NCBI GenBank assembly: GCA_030604545.1
Contig: JAUVVS010000028.1
Location: 1-10,778 of the forward strand
DNA length: 10,778 nucleotides
Reading direction: 5' to 3'
From: Deltaproteobacteria bacterium
GTDB taxonomy: Bacteria > Desulfobacterota > Desulfobacteria > Desulfobacterales > JAUVVS01
In this document: piece by piece, positions 1-7,630 of the stretch
How the letters are laid out: each line of letters begins with the position of its first letter
Numbering within the stretch: position 1 is the stretch's first letter
Translations under genes and position numbers: made by a program
The notes under the pieces: generated by a model
Databases searched by the model: none
What the model saw: the letters and a program-made list of their open reading frames with translations, nothing else
What the model was told of the DNA's origin: nothing

Positions 1-107
1 ACAGTCTTTACATGATGTACCCATTCTTGGCACCAGTTGTCATAAGAATCGATAAACCCATCTTCGTCTACTGTAAATGTTTTTCCCTCATATTCAACTG
101 TCGGCAT
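1..107 (-). CDS. dsrC: DsrC/TusE-family sulfur-carrier protein, N-terminal part (cut by window edge)
   Basis: Translation from the ATG at 107 starts MPTVEYEGKTFTVDEDGFID and goes on to SYDNWCQEWVHHVKT, which matches the N-terminus of DsrC/TusE proteins (short beta hairpin, then DEDGF, then W-C-x-E-W). An AGGAGG ribosome binding site lies at 116-121, eight bases before the ATG, so the start is well supported. Only about 35 residues are inside the window. DsrC proteins usually have roughly 105-115 residues, and their C-terminal arm carries the redox cysteines; that arm is outside, so I cannot say whether this copy has two, one or no such cysteines. In sulfate reducers DsrC carries sulfite-derived sulfur as a trisulfide between DsrAB and the HdrD-like DsrK. 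Its place just downstream of a Flx/Hdr set suggests it is the disulfide substrate of the HdrB encoded here (inference). A TusE-like or regulatory paralogue is possible. Confidence 0.85.
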   Translation of the reverse strand, partial: MPTVEYEGKTFTVDEDGFIDSYDNWCQEWVHHVKT

Positions 108-180
108 TTAAGTAACCTCCTTTATAACAGAATTATTTTTTGGCTTACTGTTTTTCATCCTCAATTTCTATATGGTAGAC

Positions 181-344
181 CTCGTCAAATAGTTGAGTGG
201 TTAAATGGTTGAGTAGGAAAAGATTTATAATTAAATCACTATGTTAATATTTGCAAACTGTTGTTTGTCCAATTTTTTGGAAAACGGCTATTAGTCTTAT
301 CATTACAACTACTTAACTGCTCAACTACTCGACGACTTAACGAG
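181..344. repeat. Inverted repeat built from degenerate octamers, between flxA and dsrC
   Basis: The arms 181-216 and 309-344 are 36 bases each and pair when one is reverse-complemented; most differences are transitions (A/G or C/T). Each arm is itself made of about four degenerate 8-base units of the form RARTRGTT, such as GAGTAGTT, GAGCAGTT and AAGTAGTT. About 92 AT-rich bases separate the arms. The repeat fills the middle of the 320-base gap between the flxA stop and the dsrC start. It may be a small mobile or amplifying repeat, or a hairpin that limits read-through. There is no U-run that would make it a standard intrinsic terminator. I see no gene in 108-427. Confidence 0.7.
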
Positions 345-427
345 ATCTGTATAAAGCCCTTTTCTATATATTAATGTTTTTTTAATGTCAATATGAAAAT
401 ATAATTTTCTTCTTTTTAAAAACCGAA

Positions 428-1273
428 TTAGTACTCTTTTGGCATCTTATTCAATTGGGCCAGAGTAAAAACCGGACCGTCTTTGCACACAAATTCTTTG
501 CCGACATTACACCGACCGCACATTCCAACCCCGCATTTCATTCGATTTTCAAGTGACATGATGATATGATCGTGTTTGTATCCCAGGTTGTCCAGGACAG
601 GTTGAGTAAATTTAATCATGATAGGAGGGCCGCAAATAATGGCGTATGTGTCTTCATCCGCCGGGGGTGCCTTCTGTTCGGTAATGGTTGGTACAAATCC
701 TATATTATACTTCCAGTCCGGATCATCAGTGCCGTCCACGGTAATGTGCATTTTGATATCATCCCTCTTCTCCCACTCAGCCAGTTCATCCTTATACAGG
801 AGCATACCGGGAGTTCGTGCACCGTATATAACATGAATATCTTTGAATTTAGAGCGATTGCCTGGATCCAGCATGTAAATAATGGATGAACGGAGCGTTG
901 TAAAAGCAAAACCGCCACCGATGATCACAATATTTTTGCCTTCCAGAATATCCCAGGGATACCAGGTTCCGAGTGGGCCGCGAATCCCCATGACATCACC
1001 AACCTTCATGGCATGAAGATAGCTTGTAACGAGGCCGACCTTATTAACCGTAAACATAACAAATCCGGTTTCCGTAGGGGATGATGCGATTCCGATTGGT
1101 ATTTCACCCTTCCCTGTTACAGAAAGCTCGGCAAACTGACCGGCTTTGTAAACGAATTTATTTTCATCATCAGGATTCAAAAAGACGAATTTGAATGTTT
1201 TAAGGTTTTTATCTTCAGACTCGATGAAAACATCATCGATGATAACCGGATAAGGCAGATATGGATTTTGCAC
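428..1273 (-). CDS. flxA: FlxA-like NAD(P)H/FAD oxidoreductase subunit (ferredoxin-NADP reductase fold)
   Basis: The 281-residue product has the layout of dihydroorotate dehydrogenase electron-transfer subunits and sulfhydrogenase gamma subunits. An FAD-binding beta barrel comes first, with the flavin motif SSPTE around residues 64-68. A nucleotide-binding fold follows, with IGGGFAFTTLR at about 118-128 and CGPP at 194-197. Four cysteines at 247, 252, 255 and 263 then form a C-x4-C-x2-C-x7-C site expected to hold a [2Fe-2S] cluster. The start is GTG, placed 4-5 bases after a strong AAAGGGGG ribosome binding site; no better ATG fits. In Flx/Hdr complexes this subunit exchanges electrons with NAD(P)H and feeds the flx iron-sulfur subunits in the cytoplasm. 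It is the last gene before dsrC and is separated from flxB by a 388-base gap containing a palindromic element. The assignment to FlxA rather than another HydG-like gamma subunit rests on the neighbours. Confidence 0.9.
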   Translation of the reverse strand: MQNPYLPYPVIIDDVFIESEDKNLKTFKFVFLNPDDENKFVYKAGQFAELSVTGKGEIPIGIASSPTETGFVMFTVNKVGLVTSYLHAMKVGDVMGIRGPLGTWYPWDILEGKNIVIIGGGFAFTTLRSSIIYMLDPGNRSKFKDIHVIYGARTPGMLLYKDELAEWEKRDDIKMHITVDGTDDPDWKYNIGFVPTITEQKAPPADEDTYAIICGPPIMIKFTQPVLDNLGYKHDHIIMSLENRMKCGVGMCGRCNVGKEFVCKDGPVFTLAQLNKMPKEY

Positions 1274-1345
1274 AAAACCCCCTTTGGATATTGACGATTG
1301 ATGATTGTTCTTTTTATCTACTAATCTTTTGGAAATTAGGTCATT

Positions 1346-1623
1346 CGTAACATTTTAGCCTTATAAAAAAGTAATTTGAACTATATAGCTTCAAAGGTAA
1401 TTAAATTTTGAATCGTGTAACTGTCTGAGCGTGTTAGTGAGAGTTAAGAAAAAACAGGGATTGAATCGGTGTGTTTCAAAGGCTAATCGGCACTTAATGC
1501 TTACTTGTTTATTTATATGACATGCACTGTTTTTTCTTTATTCTCACTTATACGCGAGTTTTACACATTTAAAATTTAATTACCTTTGAAGCGACCAATT
1601 TTTCAAACAGCTAAAATGTTACG
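1346..1623. repeat. MITE-like long inverted repeat in the flxA-flxB gap
   Basis: The outer ends are a perfect 14-base inverted pair, CGTAACATTTTAGC at 1346-1359 against its complement at 1610-1623. Inside them a perfect 22-base pair (1388-1409 against 1571-1592) and a 12-base AAGAAAAAACAG pair (1446-1457 against 1527-1538) follow in matching order, so the whole element is one imperfect palindrome of about 278 bases. It contains no credible coding sequence. This is the form of a non-autonomous, transposon-derived element (MITE). Transcribed from either strand it would fold into a long hairpin, which could mark an RNA processing point between flxB and flxA (inference). It takes up most of the 1274-1661 gap; the rest holds only the flxA ribosome binding site and AT-rich spacer. 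Confidence 0.8.
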
Positions 1624-1661
1624 TTATTTTCAATTTATCTGTGATAGGATATTAACAACTG

Positions 1662-2708
1662 TCAATCTCCGAAATTGTTCATTATGTCGCAAACTCTGCG
1701 AATATCAATATTAACCGGACAGAGGCGAATACATCGCCCGCATCCAACACATTGGATTCCATTCTCATATTTGTCCACATAATATTTCAACTTGTGCATA
1801 AACCGTTGACGAACCCTTTGCATTTTTTTACTTCTGGGATTATGTCCCGACCCATGTTGAGTAAAGAGAGGATACATGCAGCTATCCCAGTTACGCATCC
1901 TCACTCCTGAGCACCCGTGATGCTCGTCCTGAATGTCGAAACACCAGCATGTGGGACACAAATATGTACATGTCCCACAGTTTATACATGAAAAAGCCAC
2001 ATCTTCCCAGAAAGGTGCATCATAAAGTTCCATTGTTGTTTTTATTCTTAATTTATCAGTAGAAACAAAAGAAGTTATCCTTGCCTCCGCTTCTTGTTTT
2101 ATTCTTTCGATCTGCTTACTTGCAGCATTGGAATCTGACTCTAAATTCCAGCCGGCAGCCGCTAAAAGGTTTTCACCCTTTTTGGTAATGATTATACCTA
2201 AAAAATGTTCTTTTACATCAACTATAAGAAGATCCAATCCATCTTCATGAAATGGCCCGCAACCGGCGGTTGTACAGAAGCAAGTGCCGGCCGGGGTGTT
2301 ACATGCAAATCCTACGAATGTAGTAGCTTCATAGGATTTTATCCAATATGGATCTTTATATTCATGTGTATCGAAATTCCGTTTAACCAGTAAAAAAGCT
2401 TTGGCGTCACAAGGTCTGATGCCGATTACTACGCGGGGCGAATAATCCCTGGCAATTTCTTTCATCACGTGATGATCTTCCTGCTTTTCATCCAGGGAAT
2501 ATTCAAACATCACTTCAGACTGTGGATGAACCAACGATTTTGGTGAAAGGAGTGTATTTGAAAAATTAAAATCAGGCTGTTCACCTTTATCTAGTTCTTT
2601 GAAATTATGGAAATTATCTTCCTTTACCGGACCAAATAACCGGTAGGATGCATGCAATTTCTCCAGACCAACAGCCCAATTTTCCTTATCAATTTTTATC
2701 ACCTTCAT
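1662..2708 (-). CDS. flxB: FlxB-like iron-sulfur subunit (AsrA / sulfhydrogenase-beta family, two [4Fe-4S])
   Basis: The 348-residue product has a largely non-motif N-terminal domain containing IRPCDAKAF (C100) and a cysteine-rich patch at 136-150 (C136, C143, C145, C150). Two ferredoxin-type sites follow: C241-x2-C244-x2-C247-x3-C251-P and C320-x2-C323-x2-C326-x3-C330-P. Length and layout match the AsrA (anaerobic sulfite reductase A) and HydB-type family, whose members pass electrons from a flavin/NAD subunit. Between flxC and flxA the natural reading is FlxB, carrying electrons from FlxA toward FlxC/FlxD in the cytoplasm. The ATG lies nine bases after the flxC stop, and a weak AGGTT ribosome binding site overlaps that stop, so translation is probably coupled. 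The first cluster site is followed by extra cysteines (TCWC, then HHGC), so it may bind an additional or unusual cluster. An asrA role is less likely because no asrB or asrC is beside it. Confidence 0.87.
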   Translation of the reverse strand: MKVIKIDKENWAVGLEKLHASYRLFGPVKEDNFHNFKELDKGEQPDFNFSNTLLSPKSLVHPQSEVMFEYSLDEKQEDHHVMKEIARDYSPRVVIGIRPCDAKAFLLVKRNFDTHEYKDPYWIKSYEATTFVGFACNTPAGTCFCTTAGCGPFHEDGLDLLIVDVKEHFLGIIITKKGENLLAAAGWNLESDSNAASKQIERIKQEAEARITSFVSTDKLRIKTTMELYDAPFWEDVAFSCINCGTCTYLCPTCWCFDIQDEHHGCSGVRMRNWDSCMYPLFTQHGSGHNPRSKKMQRVRQRFMHKLKYYVDKYENGIQCVGCGRCIRLCPVNIDIRRVCDIMNNFGD

Positions 2709-2717
2709 AATATTAAC

Positions 2718-3665
2718 CTATTTAATAAAATCATCAGGATCTTCAGGTCTATATGTATCCAAAGGCGGACGTTCTTCTAAGGTTAGACCGGCTTCCCAGC
2801 CGAACAGCTCCATACAATCCTTTTCCAGTTTCCTGGTAAACATTCTGACATTTATTCCCATGGGACACGCCCGCTCACAGGCACCACAGTCGGTACACCG
2901 CCCGGCACAATGATAGGCCCTTAGAAAATGGAATGTCCTGGTGTCGACAGGATCTATGCTTTTCCCCACCCACTGAGGTCGATGTTCATCAACAAAGCAG
3001 GTGGGGCAGTAACAGAGCGGACATGCATTTCTGCATGCATAACATCGGATACAGTTTGAAAGGAGGTCATCAAAGTATTTCCATTTTTCTCCAGGTGACA
3101 TGGATTCGATTTTGTGTACATCCGCATATCTGTCTAAATCCTTTTGTTCCTCAACCAGATCTGCAACAAGTTCATCGTAAATAACGGGATTTCGATTAAC
3201 ACATGTTGTACAGTTGCCCTGAAGCACATCTTTTTTATCCAAGGTTTCTTTAAACCCGTCACCTTTAACTGTGATCTTACTCCCCTCCTCTGTAACCTCT
3301 TTGATTTCACCTTCAAACATGTCTGAAATCGTATGTTTGTCAATCATCCCCCTGCAGGGTACGCCAATAATATAGAGCTGTTCCCGCTTAATCTTATTTT
3401 CAATAATATGTGTAACAATATTCCGGGAATCACATCCCTTGGCAACAATACCGATCTTTTCCTCTCTATCGGCAAGGTAGTTTGCCAGATTGATCCCGCA
3501 GTTGCTGTCCCACACAAAATGATCTACGTCATCAGGTGTTTTTGCAAAATAGGGTTCATTAATCATCGGCACGGTTCCCTTACGGAAACACATGACCATA
3601 TCAACTTTGGACTCTTTTAAGAGTCGATTTGATGTTTCCTTTATCTTATCGATATATCCCAACAT
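2718..3665 (-). CDS. flxC: FlxC-like iron-sulfur subunit with FrhB/FdhB-like N-terminal part
   Basis: The 315-residue product starts with a region resembling the beta subunit of F420-reducing hydrogenase or formate dehydrogenase, with VAKGCDSRN at about 74-82, GVPCRG at 101-106 and a CTTC motif at 152-155. Two ferredoxin sites follow: C205-x2-C208-x2-C211-x3-C215-P, which runs straight into another cysteine group (C218, C220, C223), and C257-x2-C260-x2-C263-x3-C267-P. The ATG is one base past the flxD stop, with an AAGGTAG ribosome binding site inside flxD, so translation is almost certainly coupled. It is expected to sit between FlxB and FlxD as a multi-cluster electron wire in the cytoplasm. 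The FrhB-like part suggests a possible flavin site, but I cannot confirm one from motifs alone. There is no sign that it would use F420. The FlxC name comes from context. Confidence 0.85.
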   Translation of the reverse strand: MLGYIDKIKETSNRLLKESKVDMVMCFRKGTVPMINEPYFAKTPDDVDHFVWDSNCGINLANYLADREEKIGIVAKGCDSRNIVTHIIENKIKREQLYIIGVPCRGMIDKHTISDMFEGEIKEVTEEGSKITVKGDGFKETLDKKDVLQGNCTTCVNRNPVIYDELVADLVEEQKDLDRYADVHKIESMSPGEKWKYFDDLLSNCIRCYACRNACPLCYCPTCFVDEHRPQWVGKSIDPVDTRTFHFLRAYHCAGRCTDCGACERACPMGINVRMFTRKLEKDCMELFGWEAGLTLEERPPLDTYRPEDPDDFIK

Positions 3666-3666
3666 G

Positions 3667-4098
3667 TTAAGCTACCTTGACCTTTGCTTTTACAAAATTT
3701 GTATGGGGTCCAAGAGACTTAACCGCCGCGGTGACCTCTTTGACCACATTAACGAATTTGGTTGATTCAGCAGAAGAGATCCATGAAAAATGGAGACGGC
3801 CGGGTTCAATTCCCATATGCTCCATAAGGCTTTGAAATAAAGCAAACTTTCTTCGAGCATAGTAATTACCTTCCAGGTAATAACATTCACCGGGATGTCA
3901 CCCGGAAACCCAGACTCCGTCAGCCCCTTCTCGCAAGGCGGCCAGGATAAATTTGGGGCTCATCCTTCCCGTGCAAGGAATCCTAATGACCCGGATGTTT
4001 GCCGGATACTCCATTCTACCCACACCGGCAAGGTCAGCAGCCCCATAGCTGCACCAATTGCATAGAAAACCAACGATCTTTGGCTCCCAATCTGACAT
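3667..4098 (-). CDS. flxD: FlxD/MvhD-like [2Fe-2S] subunit; probable selenoprotein (in-frame TGA at 3898-3900)
   Basis: Reading through the TGA as selenocysteine gives a 143-residue protein, the usual length for MvhD/FlxD. It carries the family's N-terminal CNWCSYGAADLAG motif (C13, C16), then C42 in IPCTGR, then the segment ADGVWVSG-U-HPGECYY, where U67 replaces the conserved cysteine of GCHxGDC and C72 follows. The family sequence continues without a frame change to a TAA at 3667-3669. The ATG at 4098 has an AGGAGA ribosome binding site. In methanogens MvhD carries a [2Fe-2S] cluster and passes hydrogenase electrons to HdrA; VhuD of some methanococci has selenocysteine. In Flx/Hdr complexes FlxD does this job with electrons from FlxA-C. 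It is coupled to flxC (one-base gap) and separated from hdrA by 470 bases holding a palindromic element. A gene-finder without recoding would call a 66-residue fragment and lose the rest. Confidence 0.92.
3862..3884 (-). promoter_or_regulatory. Candidate bacterial SECIS stem-loop for flxD
   Basis: On the minus strand, 13 bases after the TGA, GTTATTACC (3884-3876) can pair with GGTAATTAC (3870-3862), eight pairs and one U-U mismatch, closing a five-base UGGAA loop. Bacterial SECIS elements lie inside the coding sequence just after the UGA and usually have a G in the first two loop positions; here it is the second. The loop begins 23 bases after the TGA, a spacing reported for SelB-binding hairpins. 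The fold was drawn by eye; no energy was computed. Confidence 0.7.
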
Positions 4099-4166
4099 TG
4101 TAGTAATCTCCTAAATCGGTTAAACCGGAAATGCGAAATTCGATTTTTCGTAATATTTTAGTAACG

Positions 4167-4451
4167 TTCAAAAGTGTTCACATAATTATTTTCCTAAATA
4201 AATAGGATCCATGTAACAATCATTCGGTAATGTATATTTCCGAAAGACGATATCAATTTACCTATTAGGGGGTGACCAAATATTTGGGATTTAACAGACA
4301 GCTTCTTTAACACTAGAGCTTATGGGACGCAAATCCCAAATATTTAATCACTGTTAGCACTATAGGAATTATACAGTGATATCGCCTTTCGGAAACATCC
4401 ATTACCTTTTCAGATTATGAACGCTTACAAAACAATGCGAACACTTTCAAG
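4167..4451. repeat. MITE-like long inverted repeat in the flxD-hdrA gap
   Basis: The outer ends pair as TTcAAAAGTGTTCaCAT (4167-4183) against its near-complement at 4435-4450. Further in, GGTAATG, TTTCCGAAAG and CGATATCA on the left match complements on the right in the same order, and near the centre AAATATTTGGGATTT (about 4278-4292) matches 4331-4345. The whole is an imperfect palindrome of about 285 bases with a central spacer of about 40 bases. No coding sequence is visible. It differs in sequence from the palindromes at 1346 and 7647. It is probably a non-autonomous mobile element, here isolating hdrA from flxDCB; its mRNA form would be a strong hairpin (inference). Confidence 0.75.
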
Positions 4452-4456
4452 TAATC

Positions 4457-4522
4457 GGTGGTCGGTGATCGACGCCTGATTACCCAATACCTGATCACCG
4501 ATCACTGGTGACCGATCACCAC
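4457..4522. repeat. GGTGATCG/CGATCACC-rich short dyad cluster
   Basis: The stretch contains GTGGTCGGTGATCG followed by CTGATCACCGATCA and GACCGATCACCAC, several overlapping copies of the octamer GATCGGTG and its complement. The units can pair in more than one register, giving a GC-richer hairpin just beside the palindromic element and downstream of the hdrA stop. It may be a degenerate tandem-repeat spacer or a weak read-through barrier for hdrA transcription. No U-run follows on the minus strand, so I do not call it a terminator. Confidence 0.55.
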
Positions 4523-4525
4523 ATT

Positions 4526-4539
4526 GACAAAATTTTGTC
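4526..4539. other. Perfect 14-base palindrome downstream of hdrA
   Basis: GACAAAATTTTGTC is a loopless perfect palindrome, and the next outer bases also pair after one mismatch on each side. It lies 30 bases past the hdrA stop. It could be a regulator binding site for the flxDCBA block, but AT-rich palindromes arise easily by chance, so support is low. Confidence 0.25.
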
Positions 4540-4568
4540 GATGTTGCACTTCTAAGCGCCTAAAGATA

Positions 4569-7500
4569 TTACACTGCTTCATTCAATGAAAAGATCTGTT
4601 CAAAAATCTGATCATTATCAAAGCCTTTAAGTTGAATCGCTCCGGAGCGACAAGATGCCACACATAGGCCACACCCTTTGCATAGAACCGGATTGATTTC
4701 AGCCTTGCCGGCAAACGGACCCTCTTCTGTAAATGAAGGTGCTGAATATGGGCAAATATTAATACAGGTGCTACAGCTGCTACACAACATGGGGTTGGTC
4801 TTTGCCGCCGTACCGCTCATCTGGATTTTTTTCTTCGCAAGTAAGGTTATCCCCCTTGTTGCCGCTGCCTGAGCCTGAGCTATGGATTCATCAACAGGCT
4901 TTGGTGCGTGGGCTAACCCGCAAATAAAAACACCCTCTGTTGCACAATCAACAGGCCGGAGCTTAACATGCGCCTCCATAAAAAAGCCATCATCATTCTG
5001 TGTCACCTTGAACATCCGGGCAAGAGGATTTTCCTTTTTTGGTATGATCGCAGAGGCCAAAACCAAAAGATCGGAATCTATTTCCATCTCTCTCCTGATG
5101 GTTGAGTCCGTAAACCTGACCCGAAGATCTCCATTGTTAATATTGACATTTAATTCTTTATTGAAGTCGTATCGAATAAAATGAATCCCTTTAGATCTTG
5201 CTTCCCGGTAGAGATCTTCGCGCAATCCATAGGAGCGCATATCCCTATAAAGGATAAAAACGTCCATTTCAGGGTTGAGTTCTTTGAGTTTCAAGGCGCT
5301 TATTATGGAGTGGGTGCAGCAAACCTTGGAACAATAAGGGCGTTCCTCTATCCGTGAGCCGACGCACTGAATAAAAACGGTCGACTTTTTCTCCATTAGT
5401 ACCAGGTCGTTTTCAATAAACTTTTTATCTAATTCCAGGCTGCTAAGAACACGCGGATCCTTACCATATAAATACTGATCCGACTTAAACTCCTCAGCTC
5501 CCGATGCAATAATGGTAACGCCATGCTCCAGAATCTTTTCCTTGCCACCTATTTCCATCGTCGTTTCGAAATTACCAACAAATCCTTCAACCTTTTTTAT
5601 TTCGGCATTTAAAAAGATATCAATCTTTTCGTCGGATTGAACCTCTTCAATCAATCCTTTCAGATTCTGCTGTATATCCTCACCCCGCCAGGTTTCATAG
5701 AGATACCTGGCCTGCCCTCCAAGTCTTTCTTTCTTTTCAATCAAATAAGTATGATATCCCTGATCAGACAGCATCCTTGCCGCTGCCATTCCTGAAATGC
5801 CTCCACCGATAACCAGGGCAGACTGGTTGATCTCCAATTCCGGTTCAATCAATGGTTCTTGTAAAGCAGCCTTGACAATAGCCATTCTTGTCAGATCTTT
5901 TGCTTTTTGGGTTGCCTTCTCATGATCAGAAGCATGCACCCAGGAACAGTGGTTCCGGATATTGGCCATTTCAAAAAGGTATTTATTGACACCGGCATTA
6001 GCCAGTGTTTCCTGAAAGAGAGGTTCGTGGGTCTTGGGAGTACAAGCAGACACAACCAGACGATTCAAACGCTTCTCTTTGATGGCTTTCGCCATTATAT
6101 CCTGAGTGTCTTGAGAACAGCTGAACATATTTTCTTCTGCATAAACAACGTACGGCAAGGCTCGGGCATATTTTACAACAGACGGCACATCCACCACCCC
6201 GCCAATATTGGTCCCGCAACTACATATAAATACACCTATACGGGGAGGTTCTCCTCTAATATCGATCTCTTCTATTATTTCTTTTGTCTTTGTTAGAGTC
6301 CAACGGGATTCAACAAGGGAGCTTCCGGCCACACCCGCAGCGGCGCTGGATTCGATGACTGATTGGGGGATATCTTTGGGGGCCTCAAAGGCGCCGCACA
6401 CAAAAATACCGGGTAAAGAAGTTTTAACGGGTTTAAAACTTGTTGAAGATGCAAAATTATATTGATCACGTTCAATCCCGATTCGGTTCGCCAGGTCAAT
6501 CACCTCTTTGCTCACGCCAAGACCGACGGAAAGAACCACGATGTCGAATTCTTCTTCAACCCTTTTGCCTGTTTCGTCTATATAGCGTATGAGTTGTTTT
6601 TCGGCATCACCAACAGGGACAATGTTACTGATTTTTGATTTGACAAAGCGGATGCCTGCTTCATCCTTACCTCTATTGAAATATCTTTCAAAATCCTTGC
6701 CATGGGTGCGGATATCCATATAAAAGATGGCCGTATCCAGAGGCTCCTTGCTATGCTCTTTTGCGAGCATAGCCTCTTTGATGGCATAGGTGCAACAAAC
6801 CGACGAGCAATATCCCCTGGCCCCGATATGCTCATCTCTGGAACCGATACACTGGAGCCATGCTATTTTCTTTGGTTCTTTTTTATCCGACGGCCGAACT
6901 AGATGCCCACCATAAGGACCCGATGCGGAAAGCATCCGTTCAAATTCCAAACTGGTTACGATATTATCAGATTTTCCATAGCCATATATATCGTGGATCC
7001 CTGGATCGTAAGCTTCGCAACCGCTTGACAGAATGACGGAGCCAACCCTGATTGTAAAATCTTTTTGCTTATCATCGAATTTAATTGCACCTGTTGGACA
7101 AAACTTTTCACAGGCTTTACATTTACCATTTTTAAAGTAAATACAATTTTCTGAATCAAGTGCGTATTTAAGGGGCACGGCTTGGGCATATCTCACAAAA
7201 GCCGCTTTTCTTTTAATAAGCCCTGCATCATATTCACTGACAACTTTTTTCGGACATTTTTCCGCGCAGATACCGCAGGCAATACATTTATCCATATCAA
7301 CATACCGGGGATGCTGGGTTACTTTGACTTCAAAATTTCCCTCTTCTCCGGATATGTTTTTTACCTCTGACAGCGTCAGCAACTCTATATTGTTGTGCCG
7401 GCCGACCTCGACCAGTTTAGGGGAAATAATTCACATGGCACAATCATTGGTGGGAAAGGTCTTGTCCAATTGGGACATAATTCCACCAATAGAGGTCGTT

Positions 7501-7622
7501 CTTTCAACAAGATAGACATAATATCCGGAATCGGCCACATCTAGTGCAGCCTGCATTCCGGCAATACCGCCGCCGACAACCATTACCGAACCAATCTTTT
7601 CTTTTGACATATTTTCTTCCAT
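4569..7622 (-). CDS. hdrA: HdrA, double-module flavoprotein subunit; probable selenoprotein (in-frame TGA at 7431-7433)
   Basis: With the TGA read as selenocysteine the product has 1017 residues. Module 1 has an FAD fold (VVGGGIAGMQ at 15-24), then FPTNDCAM-U-IISPKLVEVGRH with U64 at the conserved HdrA cysteine, then two ferredoxin sites (C113/116/119/123; C160/168/171/175) and C258-IGSR with YCSSVCC at 271-277. From about residue 461 a second HdrA follows: ICSCGTNIGG (C467, C469) with C502, C527 and C559, a second FAD fold (GGGISG, 606-611), C753-VGSR with YCSKVCC, and C-terminal ferredoxin sites (C947/950/953/957; C981/984/987/991). HdrA carries the FAD that bifurcates electrons between ferredoxin and the heterodisulfide branch; here FlxD should be the donor and HdrB the acceptor. 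Only module 1 has the NDCAMU motif. The ATG at 7622 follows a GGGGG ribosome binding site; an ATG four codons later is possible. A plain gene call would start late, at 7382, losing 80 residues. Confidence 0.94.
7398..7415 (-). promoter_or_regulatory. Candidate bacterial SECIS stem-loop for hdrA
   Basis: On the minus strand, 15 bases after the TGA, CUGGUC (7415-7410) can pair with GGCCGG (7403-7398), six pairs including two G-U, closing a GAGGUC loop whose first base is G. The loop begins 22 bases after the UGA, almost the same spacing as in flxD. This fits the bacterial SECIS pattern (short stem, G at the start of the apical loop). The fold was drawn by eye; a longer alternative may be more stable. 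Confidence 0.65.
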
Positions 7623-7630
7623 CTTAGTTT

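Noticed and set aside
122..195. Separate promoter for dsrC
   Set aside because: TTGACG and TTGAGG boxes occur, but no -10 box lies at a fitting distance.
12..212. Plus-strand reading frame over the dsrC start
   Set aside because: It overlaps dsrC, which has a clear ribosome binding site and recognisable protein sequence; the plus-strand product is not recognisable.
345..427. Intrinsic terminator after flxA
   Set aside because: The region is AT-rich with T-runs but has no GC-rich hairpin just before them on the minus strand.
1662..1664. TGA at the end of flxB as a third selenocysteine codon
   Set aside because: The protein already has its full length, and read-through adds only about eight residues without family resemblance before TAA.
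3690..3890. A separate 66-residue reading frame after the shortened flxD
   Set aside because: It is in a different frame from flxD and has no family features. The in-frame continuation past the TGA carries the real MvhD C-terminus.
4117..4127. CGGTTAAACCG dyad upstream of flxD as an operator
   Set aside because: A five-base stem with a one-base loop is too short to separate from chance.
4457..4522. CRISPR array
   Set aside because: The repeat units are only eight bases, degenerate, in both orientations and without regular spacers.
4569..7622. hdrA as a pseudogene split by a premature stop
   Set aside because: Both sides of the TGA are in the same frame with full conservation, the codon is at the known Sec position, and flxD shows the same pattern.
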